Shown here: positions 20,422 through 30,540 of the stretch, in pieces
Layout of the letters: each line of letters begins with the position of its first letter
Position numbering within the stretch: position 1 is the first letter of the stretch
NCBI GenBank assembly: GCA_002364535.1
Contig: DEYL01000010.1
Span: 55,601-119,600 of the forward strand
Reading direction: 5' to 3'
Source of the DNA: Flavobacteriaceae bacterium UBA3159
Lineage (GTDB): Bacteria; Bacteroidota; Bacteroidia; Flavobacteriales; Flavobacteriaceae
Length of the DNA: 64,000 nt
Program-made: the position numbers and the translations under genes
Notes under the pieces: generated by a model
Databases searched by the model: none
What the model saw: only the letters and a program-made list of their open reading frames with translations
What the model was told of the DNA's origin: nothing

Positions 20422-20523
20422 TGAGTCTTGTTCCAAATACAAATACTGAACATTGTTGACGTGGTTCAGGTCGTCCAGATGTTCTTTTGCGACTTTATGT
20501 TTATGGATAAAACGATTACTCAT
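20422..20523 (-). pseudogene. acyl-CoA thioesterase (4HBT), N-terminal fragment only
   Basis: From an ATG at 20523, overlapping the stop of the cyclotransferase gene as ATGA, the minus strand encodes KVAKEHLDDLNHVNNVQYLY, the typical start of a YbgC/4HBT hotdog thioesterase (the D-x-x-x-H-V-N-N active-site region). Resemblance stops after about 33 codons, exactly where the PL8 gene on the other strand ends (stop 20419-20421). The frame then runs on antisense through PL8 to about 20287, which is not thioesterase-like. The remaining hundred or so residues of the family are missing. A truncated, presumably dead gene that marks a rearrangement junction. Confidence 0.75.
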
Positions 20524-21542
20524 TCTTTAGGCAGGATTTTAACTTCAAATAATTTACTCCAATTTTTTCCTGTAATAAAAAAAGTTTTTCTTTTAGGGTG
20601 GTAGGCTATACCATTGAGTACATCCAAATTGGTAACTTGTTCGACTTTACTTTTTAATCCTGAAAAATCAATGACCCCCTCCACCGCACCACTTTGTGGA
20701 TCGATAATGACGCCTACTTCTTTTTTATACTGGTAGGTGTTGGCATAAATTTTTCCGTCCACCCATTCCAATTCATTGATTTTTTTGAGTGCGTTTTTAT
20801 AGGTCATCACTTGGATTTTTCCATTTTCTTTTTGGGTCTGAGGATCCAAAATCCAAATTTGATGTGTTCCATCGGACTTGTAAAGCCTTTGGCCGTCATT
20901 ACAAAGCCCCCAGCCTTCTTTACTTTCTTTATAGGCAAAAGAGCGCTCCATTTTGAGTTGATCGGGGTGGTATTGAAAACCCATATCACCTTGCCATGTC
21001 AATTGATAGAGCTTGTCGTTTAATATGGAAATGCCTTCCCCAAAATAAACCTTATCCAAAGCAATCTTTTTGAAGACCTCTCCGGTTTTGAAATTTACTT
21101 TTCTCAAACTTGATTTACCCCTAATCCCCGTGCTTTCGAAGAGTGTATCACGGTAAAACTCGAGCCCTTGGGTGTATGCGGTTTTGTCGTGGGGGTATTC
21201 ATTAAGAATGGTATAGGTGTAAAGTTTTGGTTTTGAGGGAGAAACAATGGTTACCTTTTCTTTGTACACTAATTTTTTTCCGGAAAGGTATACTGAGGCT
21301 TTTAGACCGTAAATCCCCAATGACTTGTTATTCAAAGGTTCAACATCACTGATTTTTATACCATCCAGATGGTAAACTACCGAATCAATGGGATGATTTT
21401 TTTTATTAACAATGTTAAATTTCAGCGTATCATCGGGTTTGAATTTTTTACTTTTTTCAACAACACTCAGTCTAAAATCTTTTGTTATATCAGTATTACA
21501 CTTTAGCAAAAGCAGTGAAAGTAGTAAAATCCAAATTTTCAT
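20520..21542 (-). CDS. glutaminyl-peptide cyclotransferase, lipoprotein
   Basis: A 340-residue protein with a lipoprotein signal (ILLLSLLLLKC, lipid cysteine C15). From about residue 90 it matches the plant-type glutamine cyclotransferase family, a five-bladed beta-propeller: LNEYPHDKTAYTQGLEFYRDTLFESTG, FGEGISILNDKLYQLTW, EGWGLCNDGQRLYKSDGT, INELEWVDGKIYANTYQ, LNGIAYHPKRKTFFITGKNW. The enzyme converts N-terminal glutamine to pyroglutamate and releases ammonia. The N-terminal 80 residues are an Ig-like extension. Probably anchored in the periplasm. It formerly ran into the thioesterase gene by a four-base overlap. Confidence 0.92.
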   Translation of the reverse strand: MKIWILLLSLLLLKCNTDITKDFRLSVVEKSKKFKPDDTLKFNIVNKKNHPIDSVVYHLDGIKISDVEPLNNKSLGIYGLKASVYLSGKKLVYKEKVTIVSPSKPKLYTYTILNEYPHDKTAYTQGLEFYRDTLFESTGIRGKSSLRKVNFKTGEVFKKIALDKVYFGEGISILNDKLYQLTWQGDMGFQYHPDQLKMERSFAYKESKEGWGLCNDGQRLYKSDGTHQIWILDPQTQKENGKIQVMTYKNALKKINELEWVDGKIYANTYQYKKEVGVIIDPQSGAVEGVIDFSGLKSKVEQVTNLDVLNGIAYHPKRKTFFITGKNWSKLFEVKILPKE

Positions 21543-21586
21543 TTCTTGAGGATATATATTGTTTCTAAAATTAAGAATTTAAAATA

Positions 21587-21617
21587 ATTGTCAAACGCTC
21601 CAAACCTATTATATTTG
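21587..21617 (+). promoter_or_regulatory. promoter of the SRP RNA gene
   Basis: -33-like ATTG at 21587-21590, 19-bp spacer, and -7 box TATATTTG at 21610-21617. The box ends a few bases before the 5' end of the RNA at about 21621, the spacing expected of Bacteroidota promoters. This is the best-supported promoter in the window because the RNA start is independently constrained by its terminal stem. Confidence 0.7.
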
Positions 21618-21620
21618 CTT

Positions 21621-21720
21621 AGGGCAAGTCCTGCACAACCAGCTCCTGCCGAATCCCCCCAGGGCGGGAACGCAGCAAGGGTAGGCGGTCGTAGCGGTGT
21701 GATGTAGATAGCTTGCCCTT
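21621..21720 (+). ncRNA. ffs: signal recognition particle RNA, bacterial small type
   Basis: About 100 nt that folds into the single SRP hairpin. The ends AGGGCAAG (21621-21628) and CTTGCCCT (21712-21719) pair, TCCTGC-CAACC follows the 5' stem, and the apical part has the conserved domain IV pattern: CCAGGGCGGGAACGCAGCA then AGGGTAGGCGG. This loop binds the Ffh protein. The RNA targets nascent membrane and secreted proteins to FtsY. It lies between the divergent cyclotransferase gene and the SDR gene. Confidence 0.93.
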
Positions 21721-21730
21721 TTTTATTTTT
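21711..21730 (+). terminator. terminator of the SRP RNA
   Basis: The 3' arm of the SRP RNA terminal stem is followed directly by TTTTTTATTTTT, so the RNA's own stem plus the T-run should act as an intrinsic terminator. The SDR start codon is only a few bases further on. Confidence 0.6.
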
Positions 21731-21731
21731 C

Positions 21732-22538
21732 ATGACTAAAGTAATTTTAATTACGGGCGCCTCTTCCGGCCTTGGCAAAGCCACTGCATCTTATTTATCG
21801 GGGTATAATTTTCGTGTTTTCGGAACTTCTAGAGCTCCCAAAAAATATAAGTCTGATGCTGGTTTTGAGTTGTTGCCTTTTGATTTGAACCAACTCGAAA
21901 CCGCCCAGTCATTAGTAGATCTTGTGATGGAAAAAGCAGGACGTATTGATGTATTGATCAATAATGCCGGAGCGGGAATATTAGGACCTGTTGAAGAGAC
22001 AGAAATGAGCGCAATCCAGTCTAATTTTACGACCAATTTATTCGGTCCATTGGCCTTGGTTCAAAAAGTGTTGCCCGTAATGCGTGAACAAAAAACAGGT
22101 TTGGTCATCAATATCACCTCCATAGGGGGGTATATGGGACTGCCATACAGAGGTATTTACTCTGCTTCCAAAGGTGCATTGGGTATTCTTTCCGAAGCAG
22201 TTAGAATAGAGGTCAAACGCTTTGGAGTTGATGTGGTGACCCTGGCACCCGGAGATTACGCTACCGATATAGCCGCACGACGTTTTTATTCCCCACTAAA
22301 AAAAGAGTCTCCCTATCATGATGTGTATAAATTCTCACTCGACACCATAGACGAGCACGTTGACCAAGGGAGCGATCCCAATGATTTTGCCCGAATGGTA
22401 CACAAAATTATCATTTGTAAAAAAAGAAATGTCCATTATAGCTCAGGTTCATTTCTTCAAAAATTATCGCTATTACTCAAAAGGATTTTACCCGATACTG
22501 TTTTTGAAAAAATGATTATAAATCACTATAAAGTTTAA
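21732..22538 (+). CDS. short-chain dehydrogenase/reductase
   Basis: A 268-residue classical SDR. The cofactor loop is TGASSGLG (8-15), NNAG is at 77-80, and the catalytic triad is S130, Y143 and K147 (YSASK). An R33 after the second strand (GTSRAP) suggests NADP(H). Substrate is unknown; the C-terminal LLKRILPDTVFEKMI tail is like that of SDRs acting on lipid or hydrophobic substrates but this is only a hint. It starts right after the SRP RNA terminator and is followed 16 bases later by transaldolase. Confidence 0.88.
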   Translation: MTKVILITGASSGLGKATASYLSGYNFRVFGTSRAPKKYKSDAGFELLPFDLNQLETAQSLVDLVMEKAGRIDVLINNAGAGILGPVEETEMSAIQSNFTTNLFGPLALVQKVLPVMREQKTGLVINITSIGGYMGLPYRGIYSASKGALGILSEAVRIEVKRFGVDVVTLAPGDYATDIAARRFYSPLKKESPYHDVYKFSLDTIDEHVDQGSDPNDFARMVHKIIICKKRNVHYSSGSFLQKLSLLLKRILPDTVFEKMIINHYKV

Positions 22539-22554
22539 CCTTAATCAATTATAA

Positions 22555-23208
22555 ATGAAATTTTTTATTGACACTGCCAATTTAGACCAAATCAAAGAGG
22601 CTCAAGACTTTGGCGTTTTGGATGGCGTTACCACGAATCCTTCCCTTATGGCCAAAGAGGGTATTACAGGAGCGGATAATATCCTCAAGCATTATGTGGC
22701 CATTTGTGAAGCTGTAGAGGGTGATGTGTCTGCCGAGGTCATTGCTCTAGATTTTGAAGGTATGGTCAAAGAGGGAGAGCAACTGGCTGCCTTACACCAT
22801 CAAATCGTTGTAAAAATTCCCATGATCAAAGATGGAATTAAAGCTTTAAAATACTTTTCAGACCGCAATATTAAAACCAATTGTACACTTATATTTTCGG
22901 CAGGACAAGCTCTTTTGGCGGCCAAAGCCGGAGCAACCTATGTTTCTCCATTTATTGGACGATTGGATGATGTATCAACTGATGGAATTTTTCTGATCAG
23001 TGAGATCAGAGAGATTTATGATAACTATGCCTTTGAAACAGAAATATTGGCAGCCTCAGTTCGTCACACCATGCACATCATTAATTGCGCCAAAATAGGG
23101 GCAGATGTAATGACTGCGCCGCTCGATGCCATTACCGGACTGTTGAAACATCCCCTTACAGATATTGGATTAAAAAAGTTTTTGGAGGATTACAAAAAAG
23201 GGAATTGA
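22555..23208 (+). CDS. transaldolase, short (FSA/TalC-like) type
   Basis: A 217-residue TIM-barrel aldolase. FFIDTAN at the start, GVTTNPSLMAKEG (24-36), the Schiff-base lysine K87 in IVVKIPM, and TLIFSAGQALLAAKAGATYVSPFIGRLDD place it in the short transaldolase/fructose-6-phosphate aldolase group. It transfers dihydroxyacetone units in the non-oxidative pentose phosphate pathway, or cleaves fructose 6-phosphate; which of the two cannot be decided without the key active-site comparison. Cytoplasmic. Two bases separate its stop from the convergent lipoprotein gene. Confidence 0.93.
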   Translation: MKFFIDTANLDQIKEAQDFGVLDGVTTNPSLMAKEGITGADNILKHYVAICEAVEGDVSAEVIALDFEGMVKEGEQLAALHHQIVVKIPMIKDGIKALKYFSDRNIKTNCTLIFSAGQALLAAKAGATYVSPFIGRLDDVSTDGIFLISEIREIYDNYAFETEILAASVRHTMHIINCAKIGADVMTAPLDAITGLLKHPLTDIGLKKFLEDYKKGN

Positions 23209-23210
23209 CT

Positions 23211-24596
23211 TTATTGGAGTAAATCCACAAAATCAGGAGCACTAAAGTTCCCAAAACCTTCTTTGATCTCTCCATTTGCCTCCACTACTATGGCCCGGTT
23301 GAGTAGAGAGAGTACCCACTTTTTGCTGTCTTTATCAAAATTGGTAAATGCCAATTGTGTCTCGGGATCAATACTCATCATTCGGTGAACCTCAAAAACG
23401 ATCTCGTTGAAGGGCTGTATACAAACTCCTTTAAACTGATATTTGGGAAATAGTTTTTCCAGTGCTCTTGCTTTGATCACCGTATTGCGGTAATGACTCA
23501 TTTGGGTTTGAGACCAAAAGTAAAATACTGTCGGTTGATCAATTAGTTTGGCAGTGCTTACGGTATTCAACAGATGGTCTTGTAGTTTAATTTCGGGGAG
23601 CATTTTTCCCGCTGACATATTTTCGATGTCATTGTGCAAATCCAACACTTCTTTGAGGTAGGACTTTGAAGTGTTGACTAACAGAAAATGCTTGAGAAAC
23701 CTTTCGTCTTGTTCTTTGTTTTCAATTTTCATCAATTCTTCAAAAGCAACCGCCCGCGAAAGATTATTTCTCAAGACATTTCCCTTGATCTGTGATTGAA
23801 TGAGTTGCAATCGCTTAATGTTAAAATTGGTTTTTTGTTTGTTCCTAAAATAGTTTTCGGTACTGTCTAATACCTTTTCATTCAGATAATTCAGCAGATA
23901 ATTTATGTAGGGATCAAAAAAAGCCAAATCTGTTTCTGCCAAACTCAAGTACTTTCTAAAATCAAAATAAACAGAGTCTTGTTTCTTGTCCCAAAAAGTT
24001 CCTCTGAGCAGTGCATAGCGTTCTTTTCGGGTGGCGTAGGGATAGATATACGCCGCTTGGGTTATCTTTTGGGCGATGGGGGATAGTTGGTTGATGGAGT
24101 CCATGAGTATCCACTTGTTTTTTTTCTCTATCAACAGGGAGTCAATGAGTTTGGTGAACGTTTCACTATCACTAGAATATTTAGAGGACAGAAAACTATT
24201 TTCTTCCTCAAAACTGAGCAACAGATCCATCATAAAATTATTTTTGGCCGCACCGCGACCCGAGTAGACAATTGATTCATCAAAGGAGGAGGCGTTGATC
24301 CGTGCCCAAATACTGTCACCTTTTTCCAAAAAAACGGATTTGTATTCGGGAATGTGTTCAATCTTATATATCCCTGCTTCCAAAGAGTCATAATATTTGA
24401 AAAAGCGATAGTTGAGATTGAGTGAAAGTGAATCAATGGTCTTGTTGTCCTTGTAGAGCGTCACATAGGTGGAAGAAGGGTTGACGATCTGCCCCCCAAA
24501 GAAAATCCTGTTCCTATCTAACTCTTTTGAGCAAGAGCTAAGGATGACTCCCCACAACAGCAACCAAATTCGCAATAAATATTTTGATTGATCCAT
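23211..24596 (-). CDS. TlpA-like lipoprotein lacking the CxxC motif
   Basis: A 461-residue lipoprotein: signal peptide with LSSC lipobox near residue 22, a DUF4369-like beta domain (GGQIVNPSSTYVTLYKDNK), a charged helical middle, and a thioredoxin-like end (LIDQPTVFYFWSQTQMSHYRN, then FKGVCIQPFNE). At the point where TlpA/ResA proteins have WCxxC the sequence reads SQTQMSHY, so it cannot run a disulfide cycle. A binding or structural role is inferred. ATG at 24596 is preferred over the upstream TTG. Convergent with transaldolase, divergent from the ABC-F gene. Confidence 0.75.
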   Translation of the reverse strand: MDQSKYLLRIWLLLWGVILSSCSKELDRNRIFFGGQIVNPSSTYVTLYKDNKTIDSLSLNLNYRFFKYYDSLEAGIYKIEHIPEYKSVFLEKGDSIWARINASSFDESIVYSGRGAAKNNFMMDLLLSFEEENSFLSSKYSSDSETFTKLIDSLLIEKKNKWILMDSINQLSPIAQKITQAAYIYPYATRKERYALLRGTFWDKKQDSVYFDFRKYLSLAETDLAFFDPYINYLLNYLNEKVLDSTENYFRNKQKTNFNIKRLQLIQSQIKGNVLRNNLSRAVAFEELMKIENKEQDERFLKHFLLVNTSKSYLKEVLDLHNDIENMSAGKMLPEIKLQDHLLNTVSTAKLIDQPTVFYFWSQTQMSHYRNTVIKARALEKLFPKYQFKGVCIQPFNEIVFEVHRMMSIDPETQLAFTNFDKDSKKWVLSLLNRAIVVEANGEIKEGFGNFSAPDFVDLLQ

Positions 24597-24658
24597 ATTA
24601 CAATGCAATTTACACCAACTAAACTTTAAAAAAAAGCAAACCCTGTGGGAGAAATATT

Positions 24659-24666
24659 TACTTTTG
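24659..24666 (+). promoter_or_regulatory. -7 box TAnnTTTG for the ABC-F gene
   Basis: TACTTTTG, 19 bases before the ATG at 24686; -33 element not evident. Confidence 0.45.
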
Positions 24667-24676
24667 CAAATGCTAA

Positions 24677-26308
<1,632 letters not shown>

Positions 26309-26343
26309 ACCCAGATAATCAATAAGTTTTAAGAATTGGAGTA

Positions 26344-27045
26344 TTACATCGTATGGTGTAAACTCAACTGCAGTTGGTTTTTTCCAAAATTGTTAGTGGT
26401 TTGCCGCATCATCCCAAACTGTATTTTTAATCCTTTTCTAAAGATATAACCCAAGGCTCCATAGAGTCGATTAAGACCGAAAAAAGGAACGGTTTTTCCA
26501 TCACCTATTTTTCGTTTCCCATTGATAAAAATTTCATCGTACAGGGAAAGGTATAGCGTTTTGGGTTCAATAACGATTTTGTTGAGTGGAATATTAAGAA
26601 ATAATCCGTAGCGGTAACGGGTTCTAAAATCTTGATTTTCCATCAAACGCATTTCGTATCGGAATCGATGATTGGAATAGAGTCCTTTCCCCAGTTTGAT
26701 GGGAAAGGAGGTTTCTTGATAAAAACGGTTTTCTACGTTACTTTCCTTGATGTCGCCGGGTGTTCCGTTGGTGATATGGGCATAACCAAAGGTCAATTTT
26801 AAAGGACTTTCCTTGGGCATATAGGTGATTCCCCCTCTGATAAGCAATTGTTGCAAATCTCCAATAATATTAAAATTCCGGTGCTGTATATCCCCCTGAA
26901 CTCCCCAAAGACTGTCTTTTTTAAAACGGGTGTTGAAAACATACAAATACCAAGCTCCCATTTCATCTGGGTCTGTTTGAGCGTGAATATTGGTGGGCAA
27001 AATAAATAGTAATGCCAATATTGGGGTGTAAAACCATTTTTTCAT
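26344..27045 (-). CDS. DUF2490 family outer-membrane protein
   Basis: A 233-residue protein with a signal peptide (MKKWFYTPILALLFILPTN, then IHAQ) followed by DUF2490: GAWYLYVFNTRFKK, alternating beta strands (SNHRFRYEMRLMEN, FRTRYRYGLFLNIPL) and a terminal LQLSLHHTM. The pattern is of a small beta-barrel. Function is unknown. The ATG at 27045 is chosen because the signal peptide starts there; the longer frame from 27102 overlaps the DUF2007 gene. Confidence 0.85.
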   Translation of the reverse strand: MKKWFYTPILALLFILPTNIHAQTDPDEMGAWYLYVFNTRFKKDSLWGVQGDIQHRNFNIIGDLQQLLIRGGITYMPKESPLKLTFGYAHITNGTPGDIKESNVENRFYQETSFPIKLGKGLYSNHRFRYEMRLMENQDFRTRYRYGLFLNIPLNKIVIEPKTLYLSLYDEIFINGKRKIGDGKTVPFFGLNRLYGALGYIFRKGLKIQFGMMRQTTNNFGKNQLQLSLHHTM

Positions 27046-27073
27046 AAGGGCAAATATAAAAATTATTGGATTA

Positions 27074-27292
27074 TTACGAATCAAGAGCGCTGAGTGCTTC
27101 AATAGCTTGTTGCTCTTCGTCTTTGTGAACCCAAAGGCTTTGTTGGGTGTTCAAAATTCCAAAACCCGCTAATCTGGCCGAAGATGAAGGATCTTTTACC
27201 ACGGGGACAATCCCGAGGGCATCTAAAGAATTAACCACAGCTATTACTTCTATGGGGCTGCCTTTAAAAATTTGGATATAATCTTGGGGCAT
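27074..27292 (-). CDS. DUF2007 domain protein
   Basis: A 72-residue cytoplasmic protein: IQIFKGSPIEVIAVVNSLDALGI, then ILNTQQSLWVHKDEEQQAIEAL. This is the DUF2007 (putative signal-transducing) pattern, an alpha/beta fold resembling small PII-like or ACT-like domains. Bacteroidota commonly carry it as a stand-alone gene. No partner can be named. It lies nine bases after the next upstream gene on the same strand, so probably one operon. Confidence 0.8.
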   Translation of the reverse strand: MPQDYIQIFKGSPIEVIAVVNSLDALGIVPVVKDPSSSARLAGFGILNTQQSLWVHKDEEQQAIEALSALDS

Positions 27293-27301
27293 TCAGATGA
27301 A

Positions 27302-27982
27302 TTAGGTTTTATCGTATCGATTGTTCCAGATCGCTGGGTTGAAATTTTTTCCCAAAGCAAAACCATAAAACAATACGATGGAAGCAATGGCCTTAAACAT
27401 AAAGAAGTAAAGCATCCAAAAGGTTGAGGGGGTAGGGGTTTTGGTGAAAATTTGATAGGGTGTCAAAAGTGTCGCAAAAAAACTGACAAATAATACAGCC
27501 ATCAATAGGTTCCATATATTTTTGAAAGGCCATGCCCAAGCTTTTCTGAAAAAAGATAAATCATTACCCCATTTGTGAACGAGATAGAAATAGTTGTTGC
27601 CTAGAGGAACAAAAAGTAATGGATCATCTGTTTTTTTTAATCTAAAAAGCACAGAAGGTGCCATAATCTTAAATCCCTCTAGAGAGGTTTGATGTTCTTT
27701 TTCCAATTGGATAATTTTCTCAATGCCCTCCTTAGGTATATTTCCCTTGAAGTATTTGAGGTCTAAAAAACGCAATCGATAGTTTATACAAACCTGCTTG
27801 ATCTGATCCAAGTGGAAAATTCTTTGGGTTTCCAGTTGGTCAAAATCAAAATTATTGGAGCTTTGAGGCTCAGAGGATTGACCATCTAACATATCTCCTA
27901 TGTATAGGGGAGTGGTCTGCAATGCAATATCCTCAAGAATTTGGTCAATTTGTGTGGGGGGGAAAAGTTTCTTCATCATCAT
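27302..27982 (-). CDS. hypothetical membrane protein
   Basis: A 226-residue protein I do not recognise. Residues 1-145 are soluble and acidic/polar, with FDFDQLETQRIFHLDQIKQVC and a conserved-looking LRFLDLKYFKGNIP block. Two membrane helices follow at about 155-178 (IWNLLMAVLFVSFFATLL) and 188-210 (FWMLYFFMFKAIASIVLF), with a short basic tail (NNRYDKT). The N-terminal part would face the cytoplasm if both helices span. The three initial methionines leave the exact start open. It heads the small operon with the DUF2007 gene. Confidence 0.7.
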   Translation of the reverse strand: MMMKKLFPPTQIDQILEDIALQTTPLYIGDMLDGQSSEPQSSNNFDFDQLETQRIFHLDQIKQVCINYRLRFLDLKYFKGNIPKEGIEKIIQLEKEHQTSLEGFKIMAPSVLFRLKKTDDPLLFVPLGNNYFYLVHKWGNDLSFFRKAWAWPFKNIWNLLMAVLFVSFFATLLTPYQIFTKTPTPSTFWMLYFFMFKAIASIVLFYGFALGKNFNPAIWNNRYDKT

Positions 27983-28058
27983 CTATCTTTTTCTCTTTTG
28001 TAAAATTAGGAATAAAATAGGTTTTGACAAAAGTCAAAAAAAGAAAAGCTTAATTTTA

Positions 28059-30479
28059 TTAACGCAATTGAGCTCCCAATTGGGTTTCAAATTGATTTCG
28101 CAACTTCCCCATGATTTTATCTACATATTTGTCTGTCAACGTCTTCTTTGGGTCTTGGAAATAAAAACTTACGCCATAAGACTTTTTTCCTTTCGGAAGT
28201 TTGTCTCCTTCATAGACATCAAAAAGTTGAACGGAATTGAGAATGTTTTTCTCCGTTTTTAAAGCAATTTGCTTTAATGCGTTAAAGGGAACCCCAGTAT
28301 CCAATAGCAGTGCAAAATCTCTTCTTACTTGGGGAAATTTTGGGATTTCTTGGTACTGAATATTGTTATTTTTAGCCAAATCAACAATCTGTCTAAAATC
28401 CAATTCTGCGTATAATACCTTTTGGTTGATGTTGAATTTATCGCAGATTTCTTTTTTTACAAATCCAAACTGCACGAACGATTTTCCTTTGTACGTATAG
28501 CTTAAACCTTCGAAAAAAATATCATTATCAGTGCTGTGCTCTTCTCTTTGAATCGGGCAGTTTTTCTGGAGAAGTTGATGGATAACACCTTTTAGATAGA
28601 AAAATACTTGGGGTTGATGGGTTACATTCCAATTTTCTTTATGGACATCGCCACTAATGATCAAAGAAAGGAATTTTTCTTCCTTGAAAGCACCATTGTT
28701 TCGCTGGTAGGTTTTGCCCAATTCAAATAGTTTTAGGGATTTGGACTGACGATTGAGATTAAAGGCTACTACCTCTAATGCTCCGGAAAGCATTGAGGTT
28801 CTCATTTGAGAGAGCTCTTGCCCCAATGGGTTGATGATGTTTACCCCCTTTACATCTTTGATGTCTTGGGAAATTTCTCCATAGTCAGGGTTGGTGATGG
28901 AATTGTTCATCATTTCGTTAAAGCCTAAACTGACCAGTTGATTGGACAGCCGCTCTGCAATTTGATGATCGTCGGCACCAACAAAGTCAGAAATGTTATT
29001 GTCCAGTAGCTTCGAGGCGTTTACATTATTGTAGCCGTAAACCCTTAGAATTTCTTCAATGACATCAGCTGGGCGGGTCACATCCACCCTATAGCGTGGA
29101 ATTTCAACTAACATTCCTTCTTCGTTAGAATTATCTATTTTGATTTCAAGTCCATTTAGAATATTGGAAATGTCATCTTTGGAGATTTCTTGCCCAATGG
29201 TCTTGTTGATTTGTTCAAAGGTCAACATGAATTTGGGAGCCTCTTGCAAATCTTGCTTGATTTCGAATAGTTCTCCCTCAATGGTTCCCCCTGCCAATTC
29301 CACCATCAGATTGGCAGCATATTTGAGCGCGTGGGGTGTGATCTCCGGGTCTATACCTCTTTCAAATCTAAAAGAGGCATCTGTGTTTAGTCCATGTCTT
29401 TTGGCTGATTTTCTGATGCTTATAGGGTCGAAGTAGGCACTTTCTAAAAATATACTTGTCGTACTCTCACTGACGCCGGAGTCTTGGCCACCAAATACCC
29501 CGGCAATACACAAGGGTTTCTGGTGGTCGCATATCATCAGATCCTCTGCATGGAGTTTTCGTTCTAAGCCATCTAAGGTGACAAAAGGAGTGTCTTGAGA
29601 AACAGTTTTAACCACAATTCCATCCTTAATCTTATCCAAATCAAAAGCATGTAGAGGTTGTCCTATATGGTGCAATACAAAGTTCGTGATGTCTACTACA
29701 TTGTTTTTTGGTTCAATCCCCAGTGCTTTAAGGCGTTTTTGCAGCCAGGTAGGGGAGGGTTTTATTGATAAATTGGTGATGTTGACACCCATATACCTGG
29801 GAGCCCTATCCTCAGATTCTACCGATACGCTAAACTTTTTTTCAGAAGGAGCAATGCTGAAATGGTCTATACTAGGAGAGGACCATTTGAATTTAATACC
29901 ATTGAATTGACAATAGGCTTTTAAATCCCTAGCCACCCCCATATGACTCATGGCATCTGCCCGATTGGGTGTCAACCCAATTTCAAAAACAGTATCGACT
30001 TCTATATCAAAAATCTCATTGCAAGGAGTACCATTTTCTAAATTAGCATCCAAAACCATAATACCGTCGTGGGATTCACCTAAGCCTAATTCGTCCTCAG
30101 CACAGATCATGCCATAGCTTTCTTCACCTCTGATTTTACTCTTTTTAATCAAAAAGGCATTTCCCTCTTGGTCAAAGAGCGATGTACCAACTGTGGCAAC
30201 AGCAACTTTTTGTCCTTGAGACACATTGAGTGCACCACAAACGATGGGTACTATTTCGGTTCCTAAATCAACCTCGGTAACCCGCAGTCGATCGGCATTG
30301 GGATGTTGTGAACATTTCAATACCTCACCAACAACAACCCCTTTAAGTCCTCCTTTGATAGATTCGAATGTGGTGATTCCCTCAACCTCTAAACCCAAGT
30401 CGGTCAATATTTCAGATACTTGCTTTGATAGAAGGTCAGTTTTTAAAAACTGTTTGATCCAGTTGTATGATATTTTCAT
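28059..30479 (-). CDS. pheT: phenylalanine--tRNA ligase beta subunit
   Basis: An 806-residue protein with all expected parts: MKISYNWIKQFL start, tRNA-binding EMAP-like domain (VVGEVLKCSQHPNADRLRVTEVD), B3/B4 editing domain, B5 domain, the class II-like core and a C-terminal FDX-ACB anticodon-binding domain (FPQVRRDFALLLD to GKLRNQFETQLGAQLR). With PheS it charges tRNA-Phe; editing of mischarged Tyr-tRNA resides in this subunit. pheS is not adjacent, as often in Bacteroidota. It lies 61 bases downstream of recG in the same direction. Confidence 0.97.
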   Translation of the reverse strand: MKISYNWIKQFLKTDLLSKQVSEILTDLGLEVEGITTFESIKGGLKGVVVGEVLKCSQHPNADRLRVTEVDLGTEIVPIVCGALNVSQGQKVAVATVGTSLFDQEGNAFLIKKSKIRGEESYGMICAEDELGLGESHDGIMVLDANLENGTPCNEIFDIEVDTVFEIGLTPNRADAMSHMGVARDLKAYCQFNGIKFKWSSPSIDHFSIAPSEKKFSVSVESEDRAPRYMGVNITNLSIKPSPTWLQKRLKALGIEPKNNVVDITNFVLHHIGQPLHAFDLDKIKDGIVVKTVSQDTPFVTLDGLERKLHAEDLMICDHQKPLCIAGVFGGQDSGVSESTTSIFLESAYFDPISIRKSAKRHGLNTDASFRFERGIDPEITPHALKYAANLMVELAGGTIEGELFEIKQDLQEAPKFMLTFEQINKTIGQEISKDDISNILNGLEIKIDNSNEEGMLVEIPRYRVDVTRPADVIEEILRVYGYNNVNASKLLDNNISDFVGADDHQIAERLSNQLVSLGFNEMMNNSITNPDYGEISQDIKDVKGVNIINPLGQELSQMRTSMLSGALEVVAFNLNRQSKSLKLFELGKTYQRNNGAFKEEKFLSLIISGDVHKENWNVTHQPQVFFYLKGVIHQLLQKNCPIQREEHSTDNDIFFEGLSYTYKGKSFVQFGFVKKEICDKFNINQKVLYAELDFRQIVDLAKNNNIQYQEIPKFPQVRRDFALLLDTGVPFNALKQIALKTEKNILNSVQLFDVYEGDKLPKGKKSYGVSFYFQDPKKTLTDKYVDKIMGKLRNQFETQLGAQLR

Positions 30480-30540
30480 CGAGAATAAATGACTATTAAA
30501 TCGAAGGGTAAAGATAATAATCTATGCTTAACCACCTTTT

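Noticed and set aside
20287..20523. 78-codon minus-strand frame as an intact small gene
   Set aside because: Only the first 33 codons resemble a thioesterase; the rest is antisense to the PL8 gene. Treated as a truncated pseudogene.
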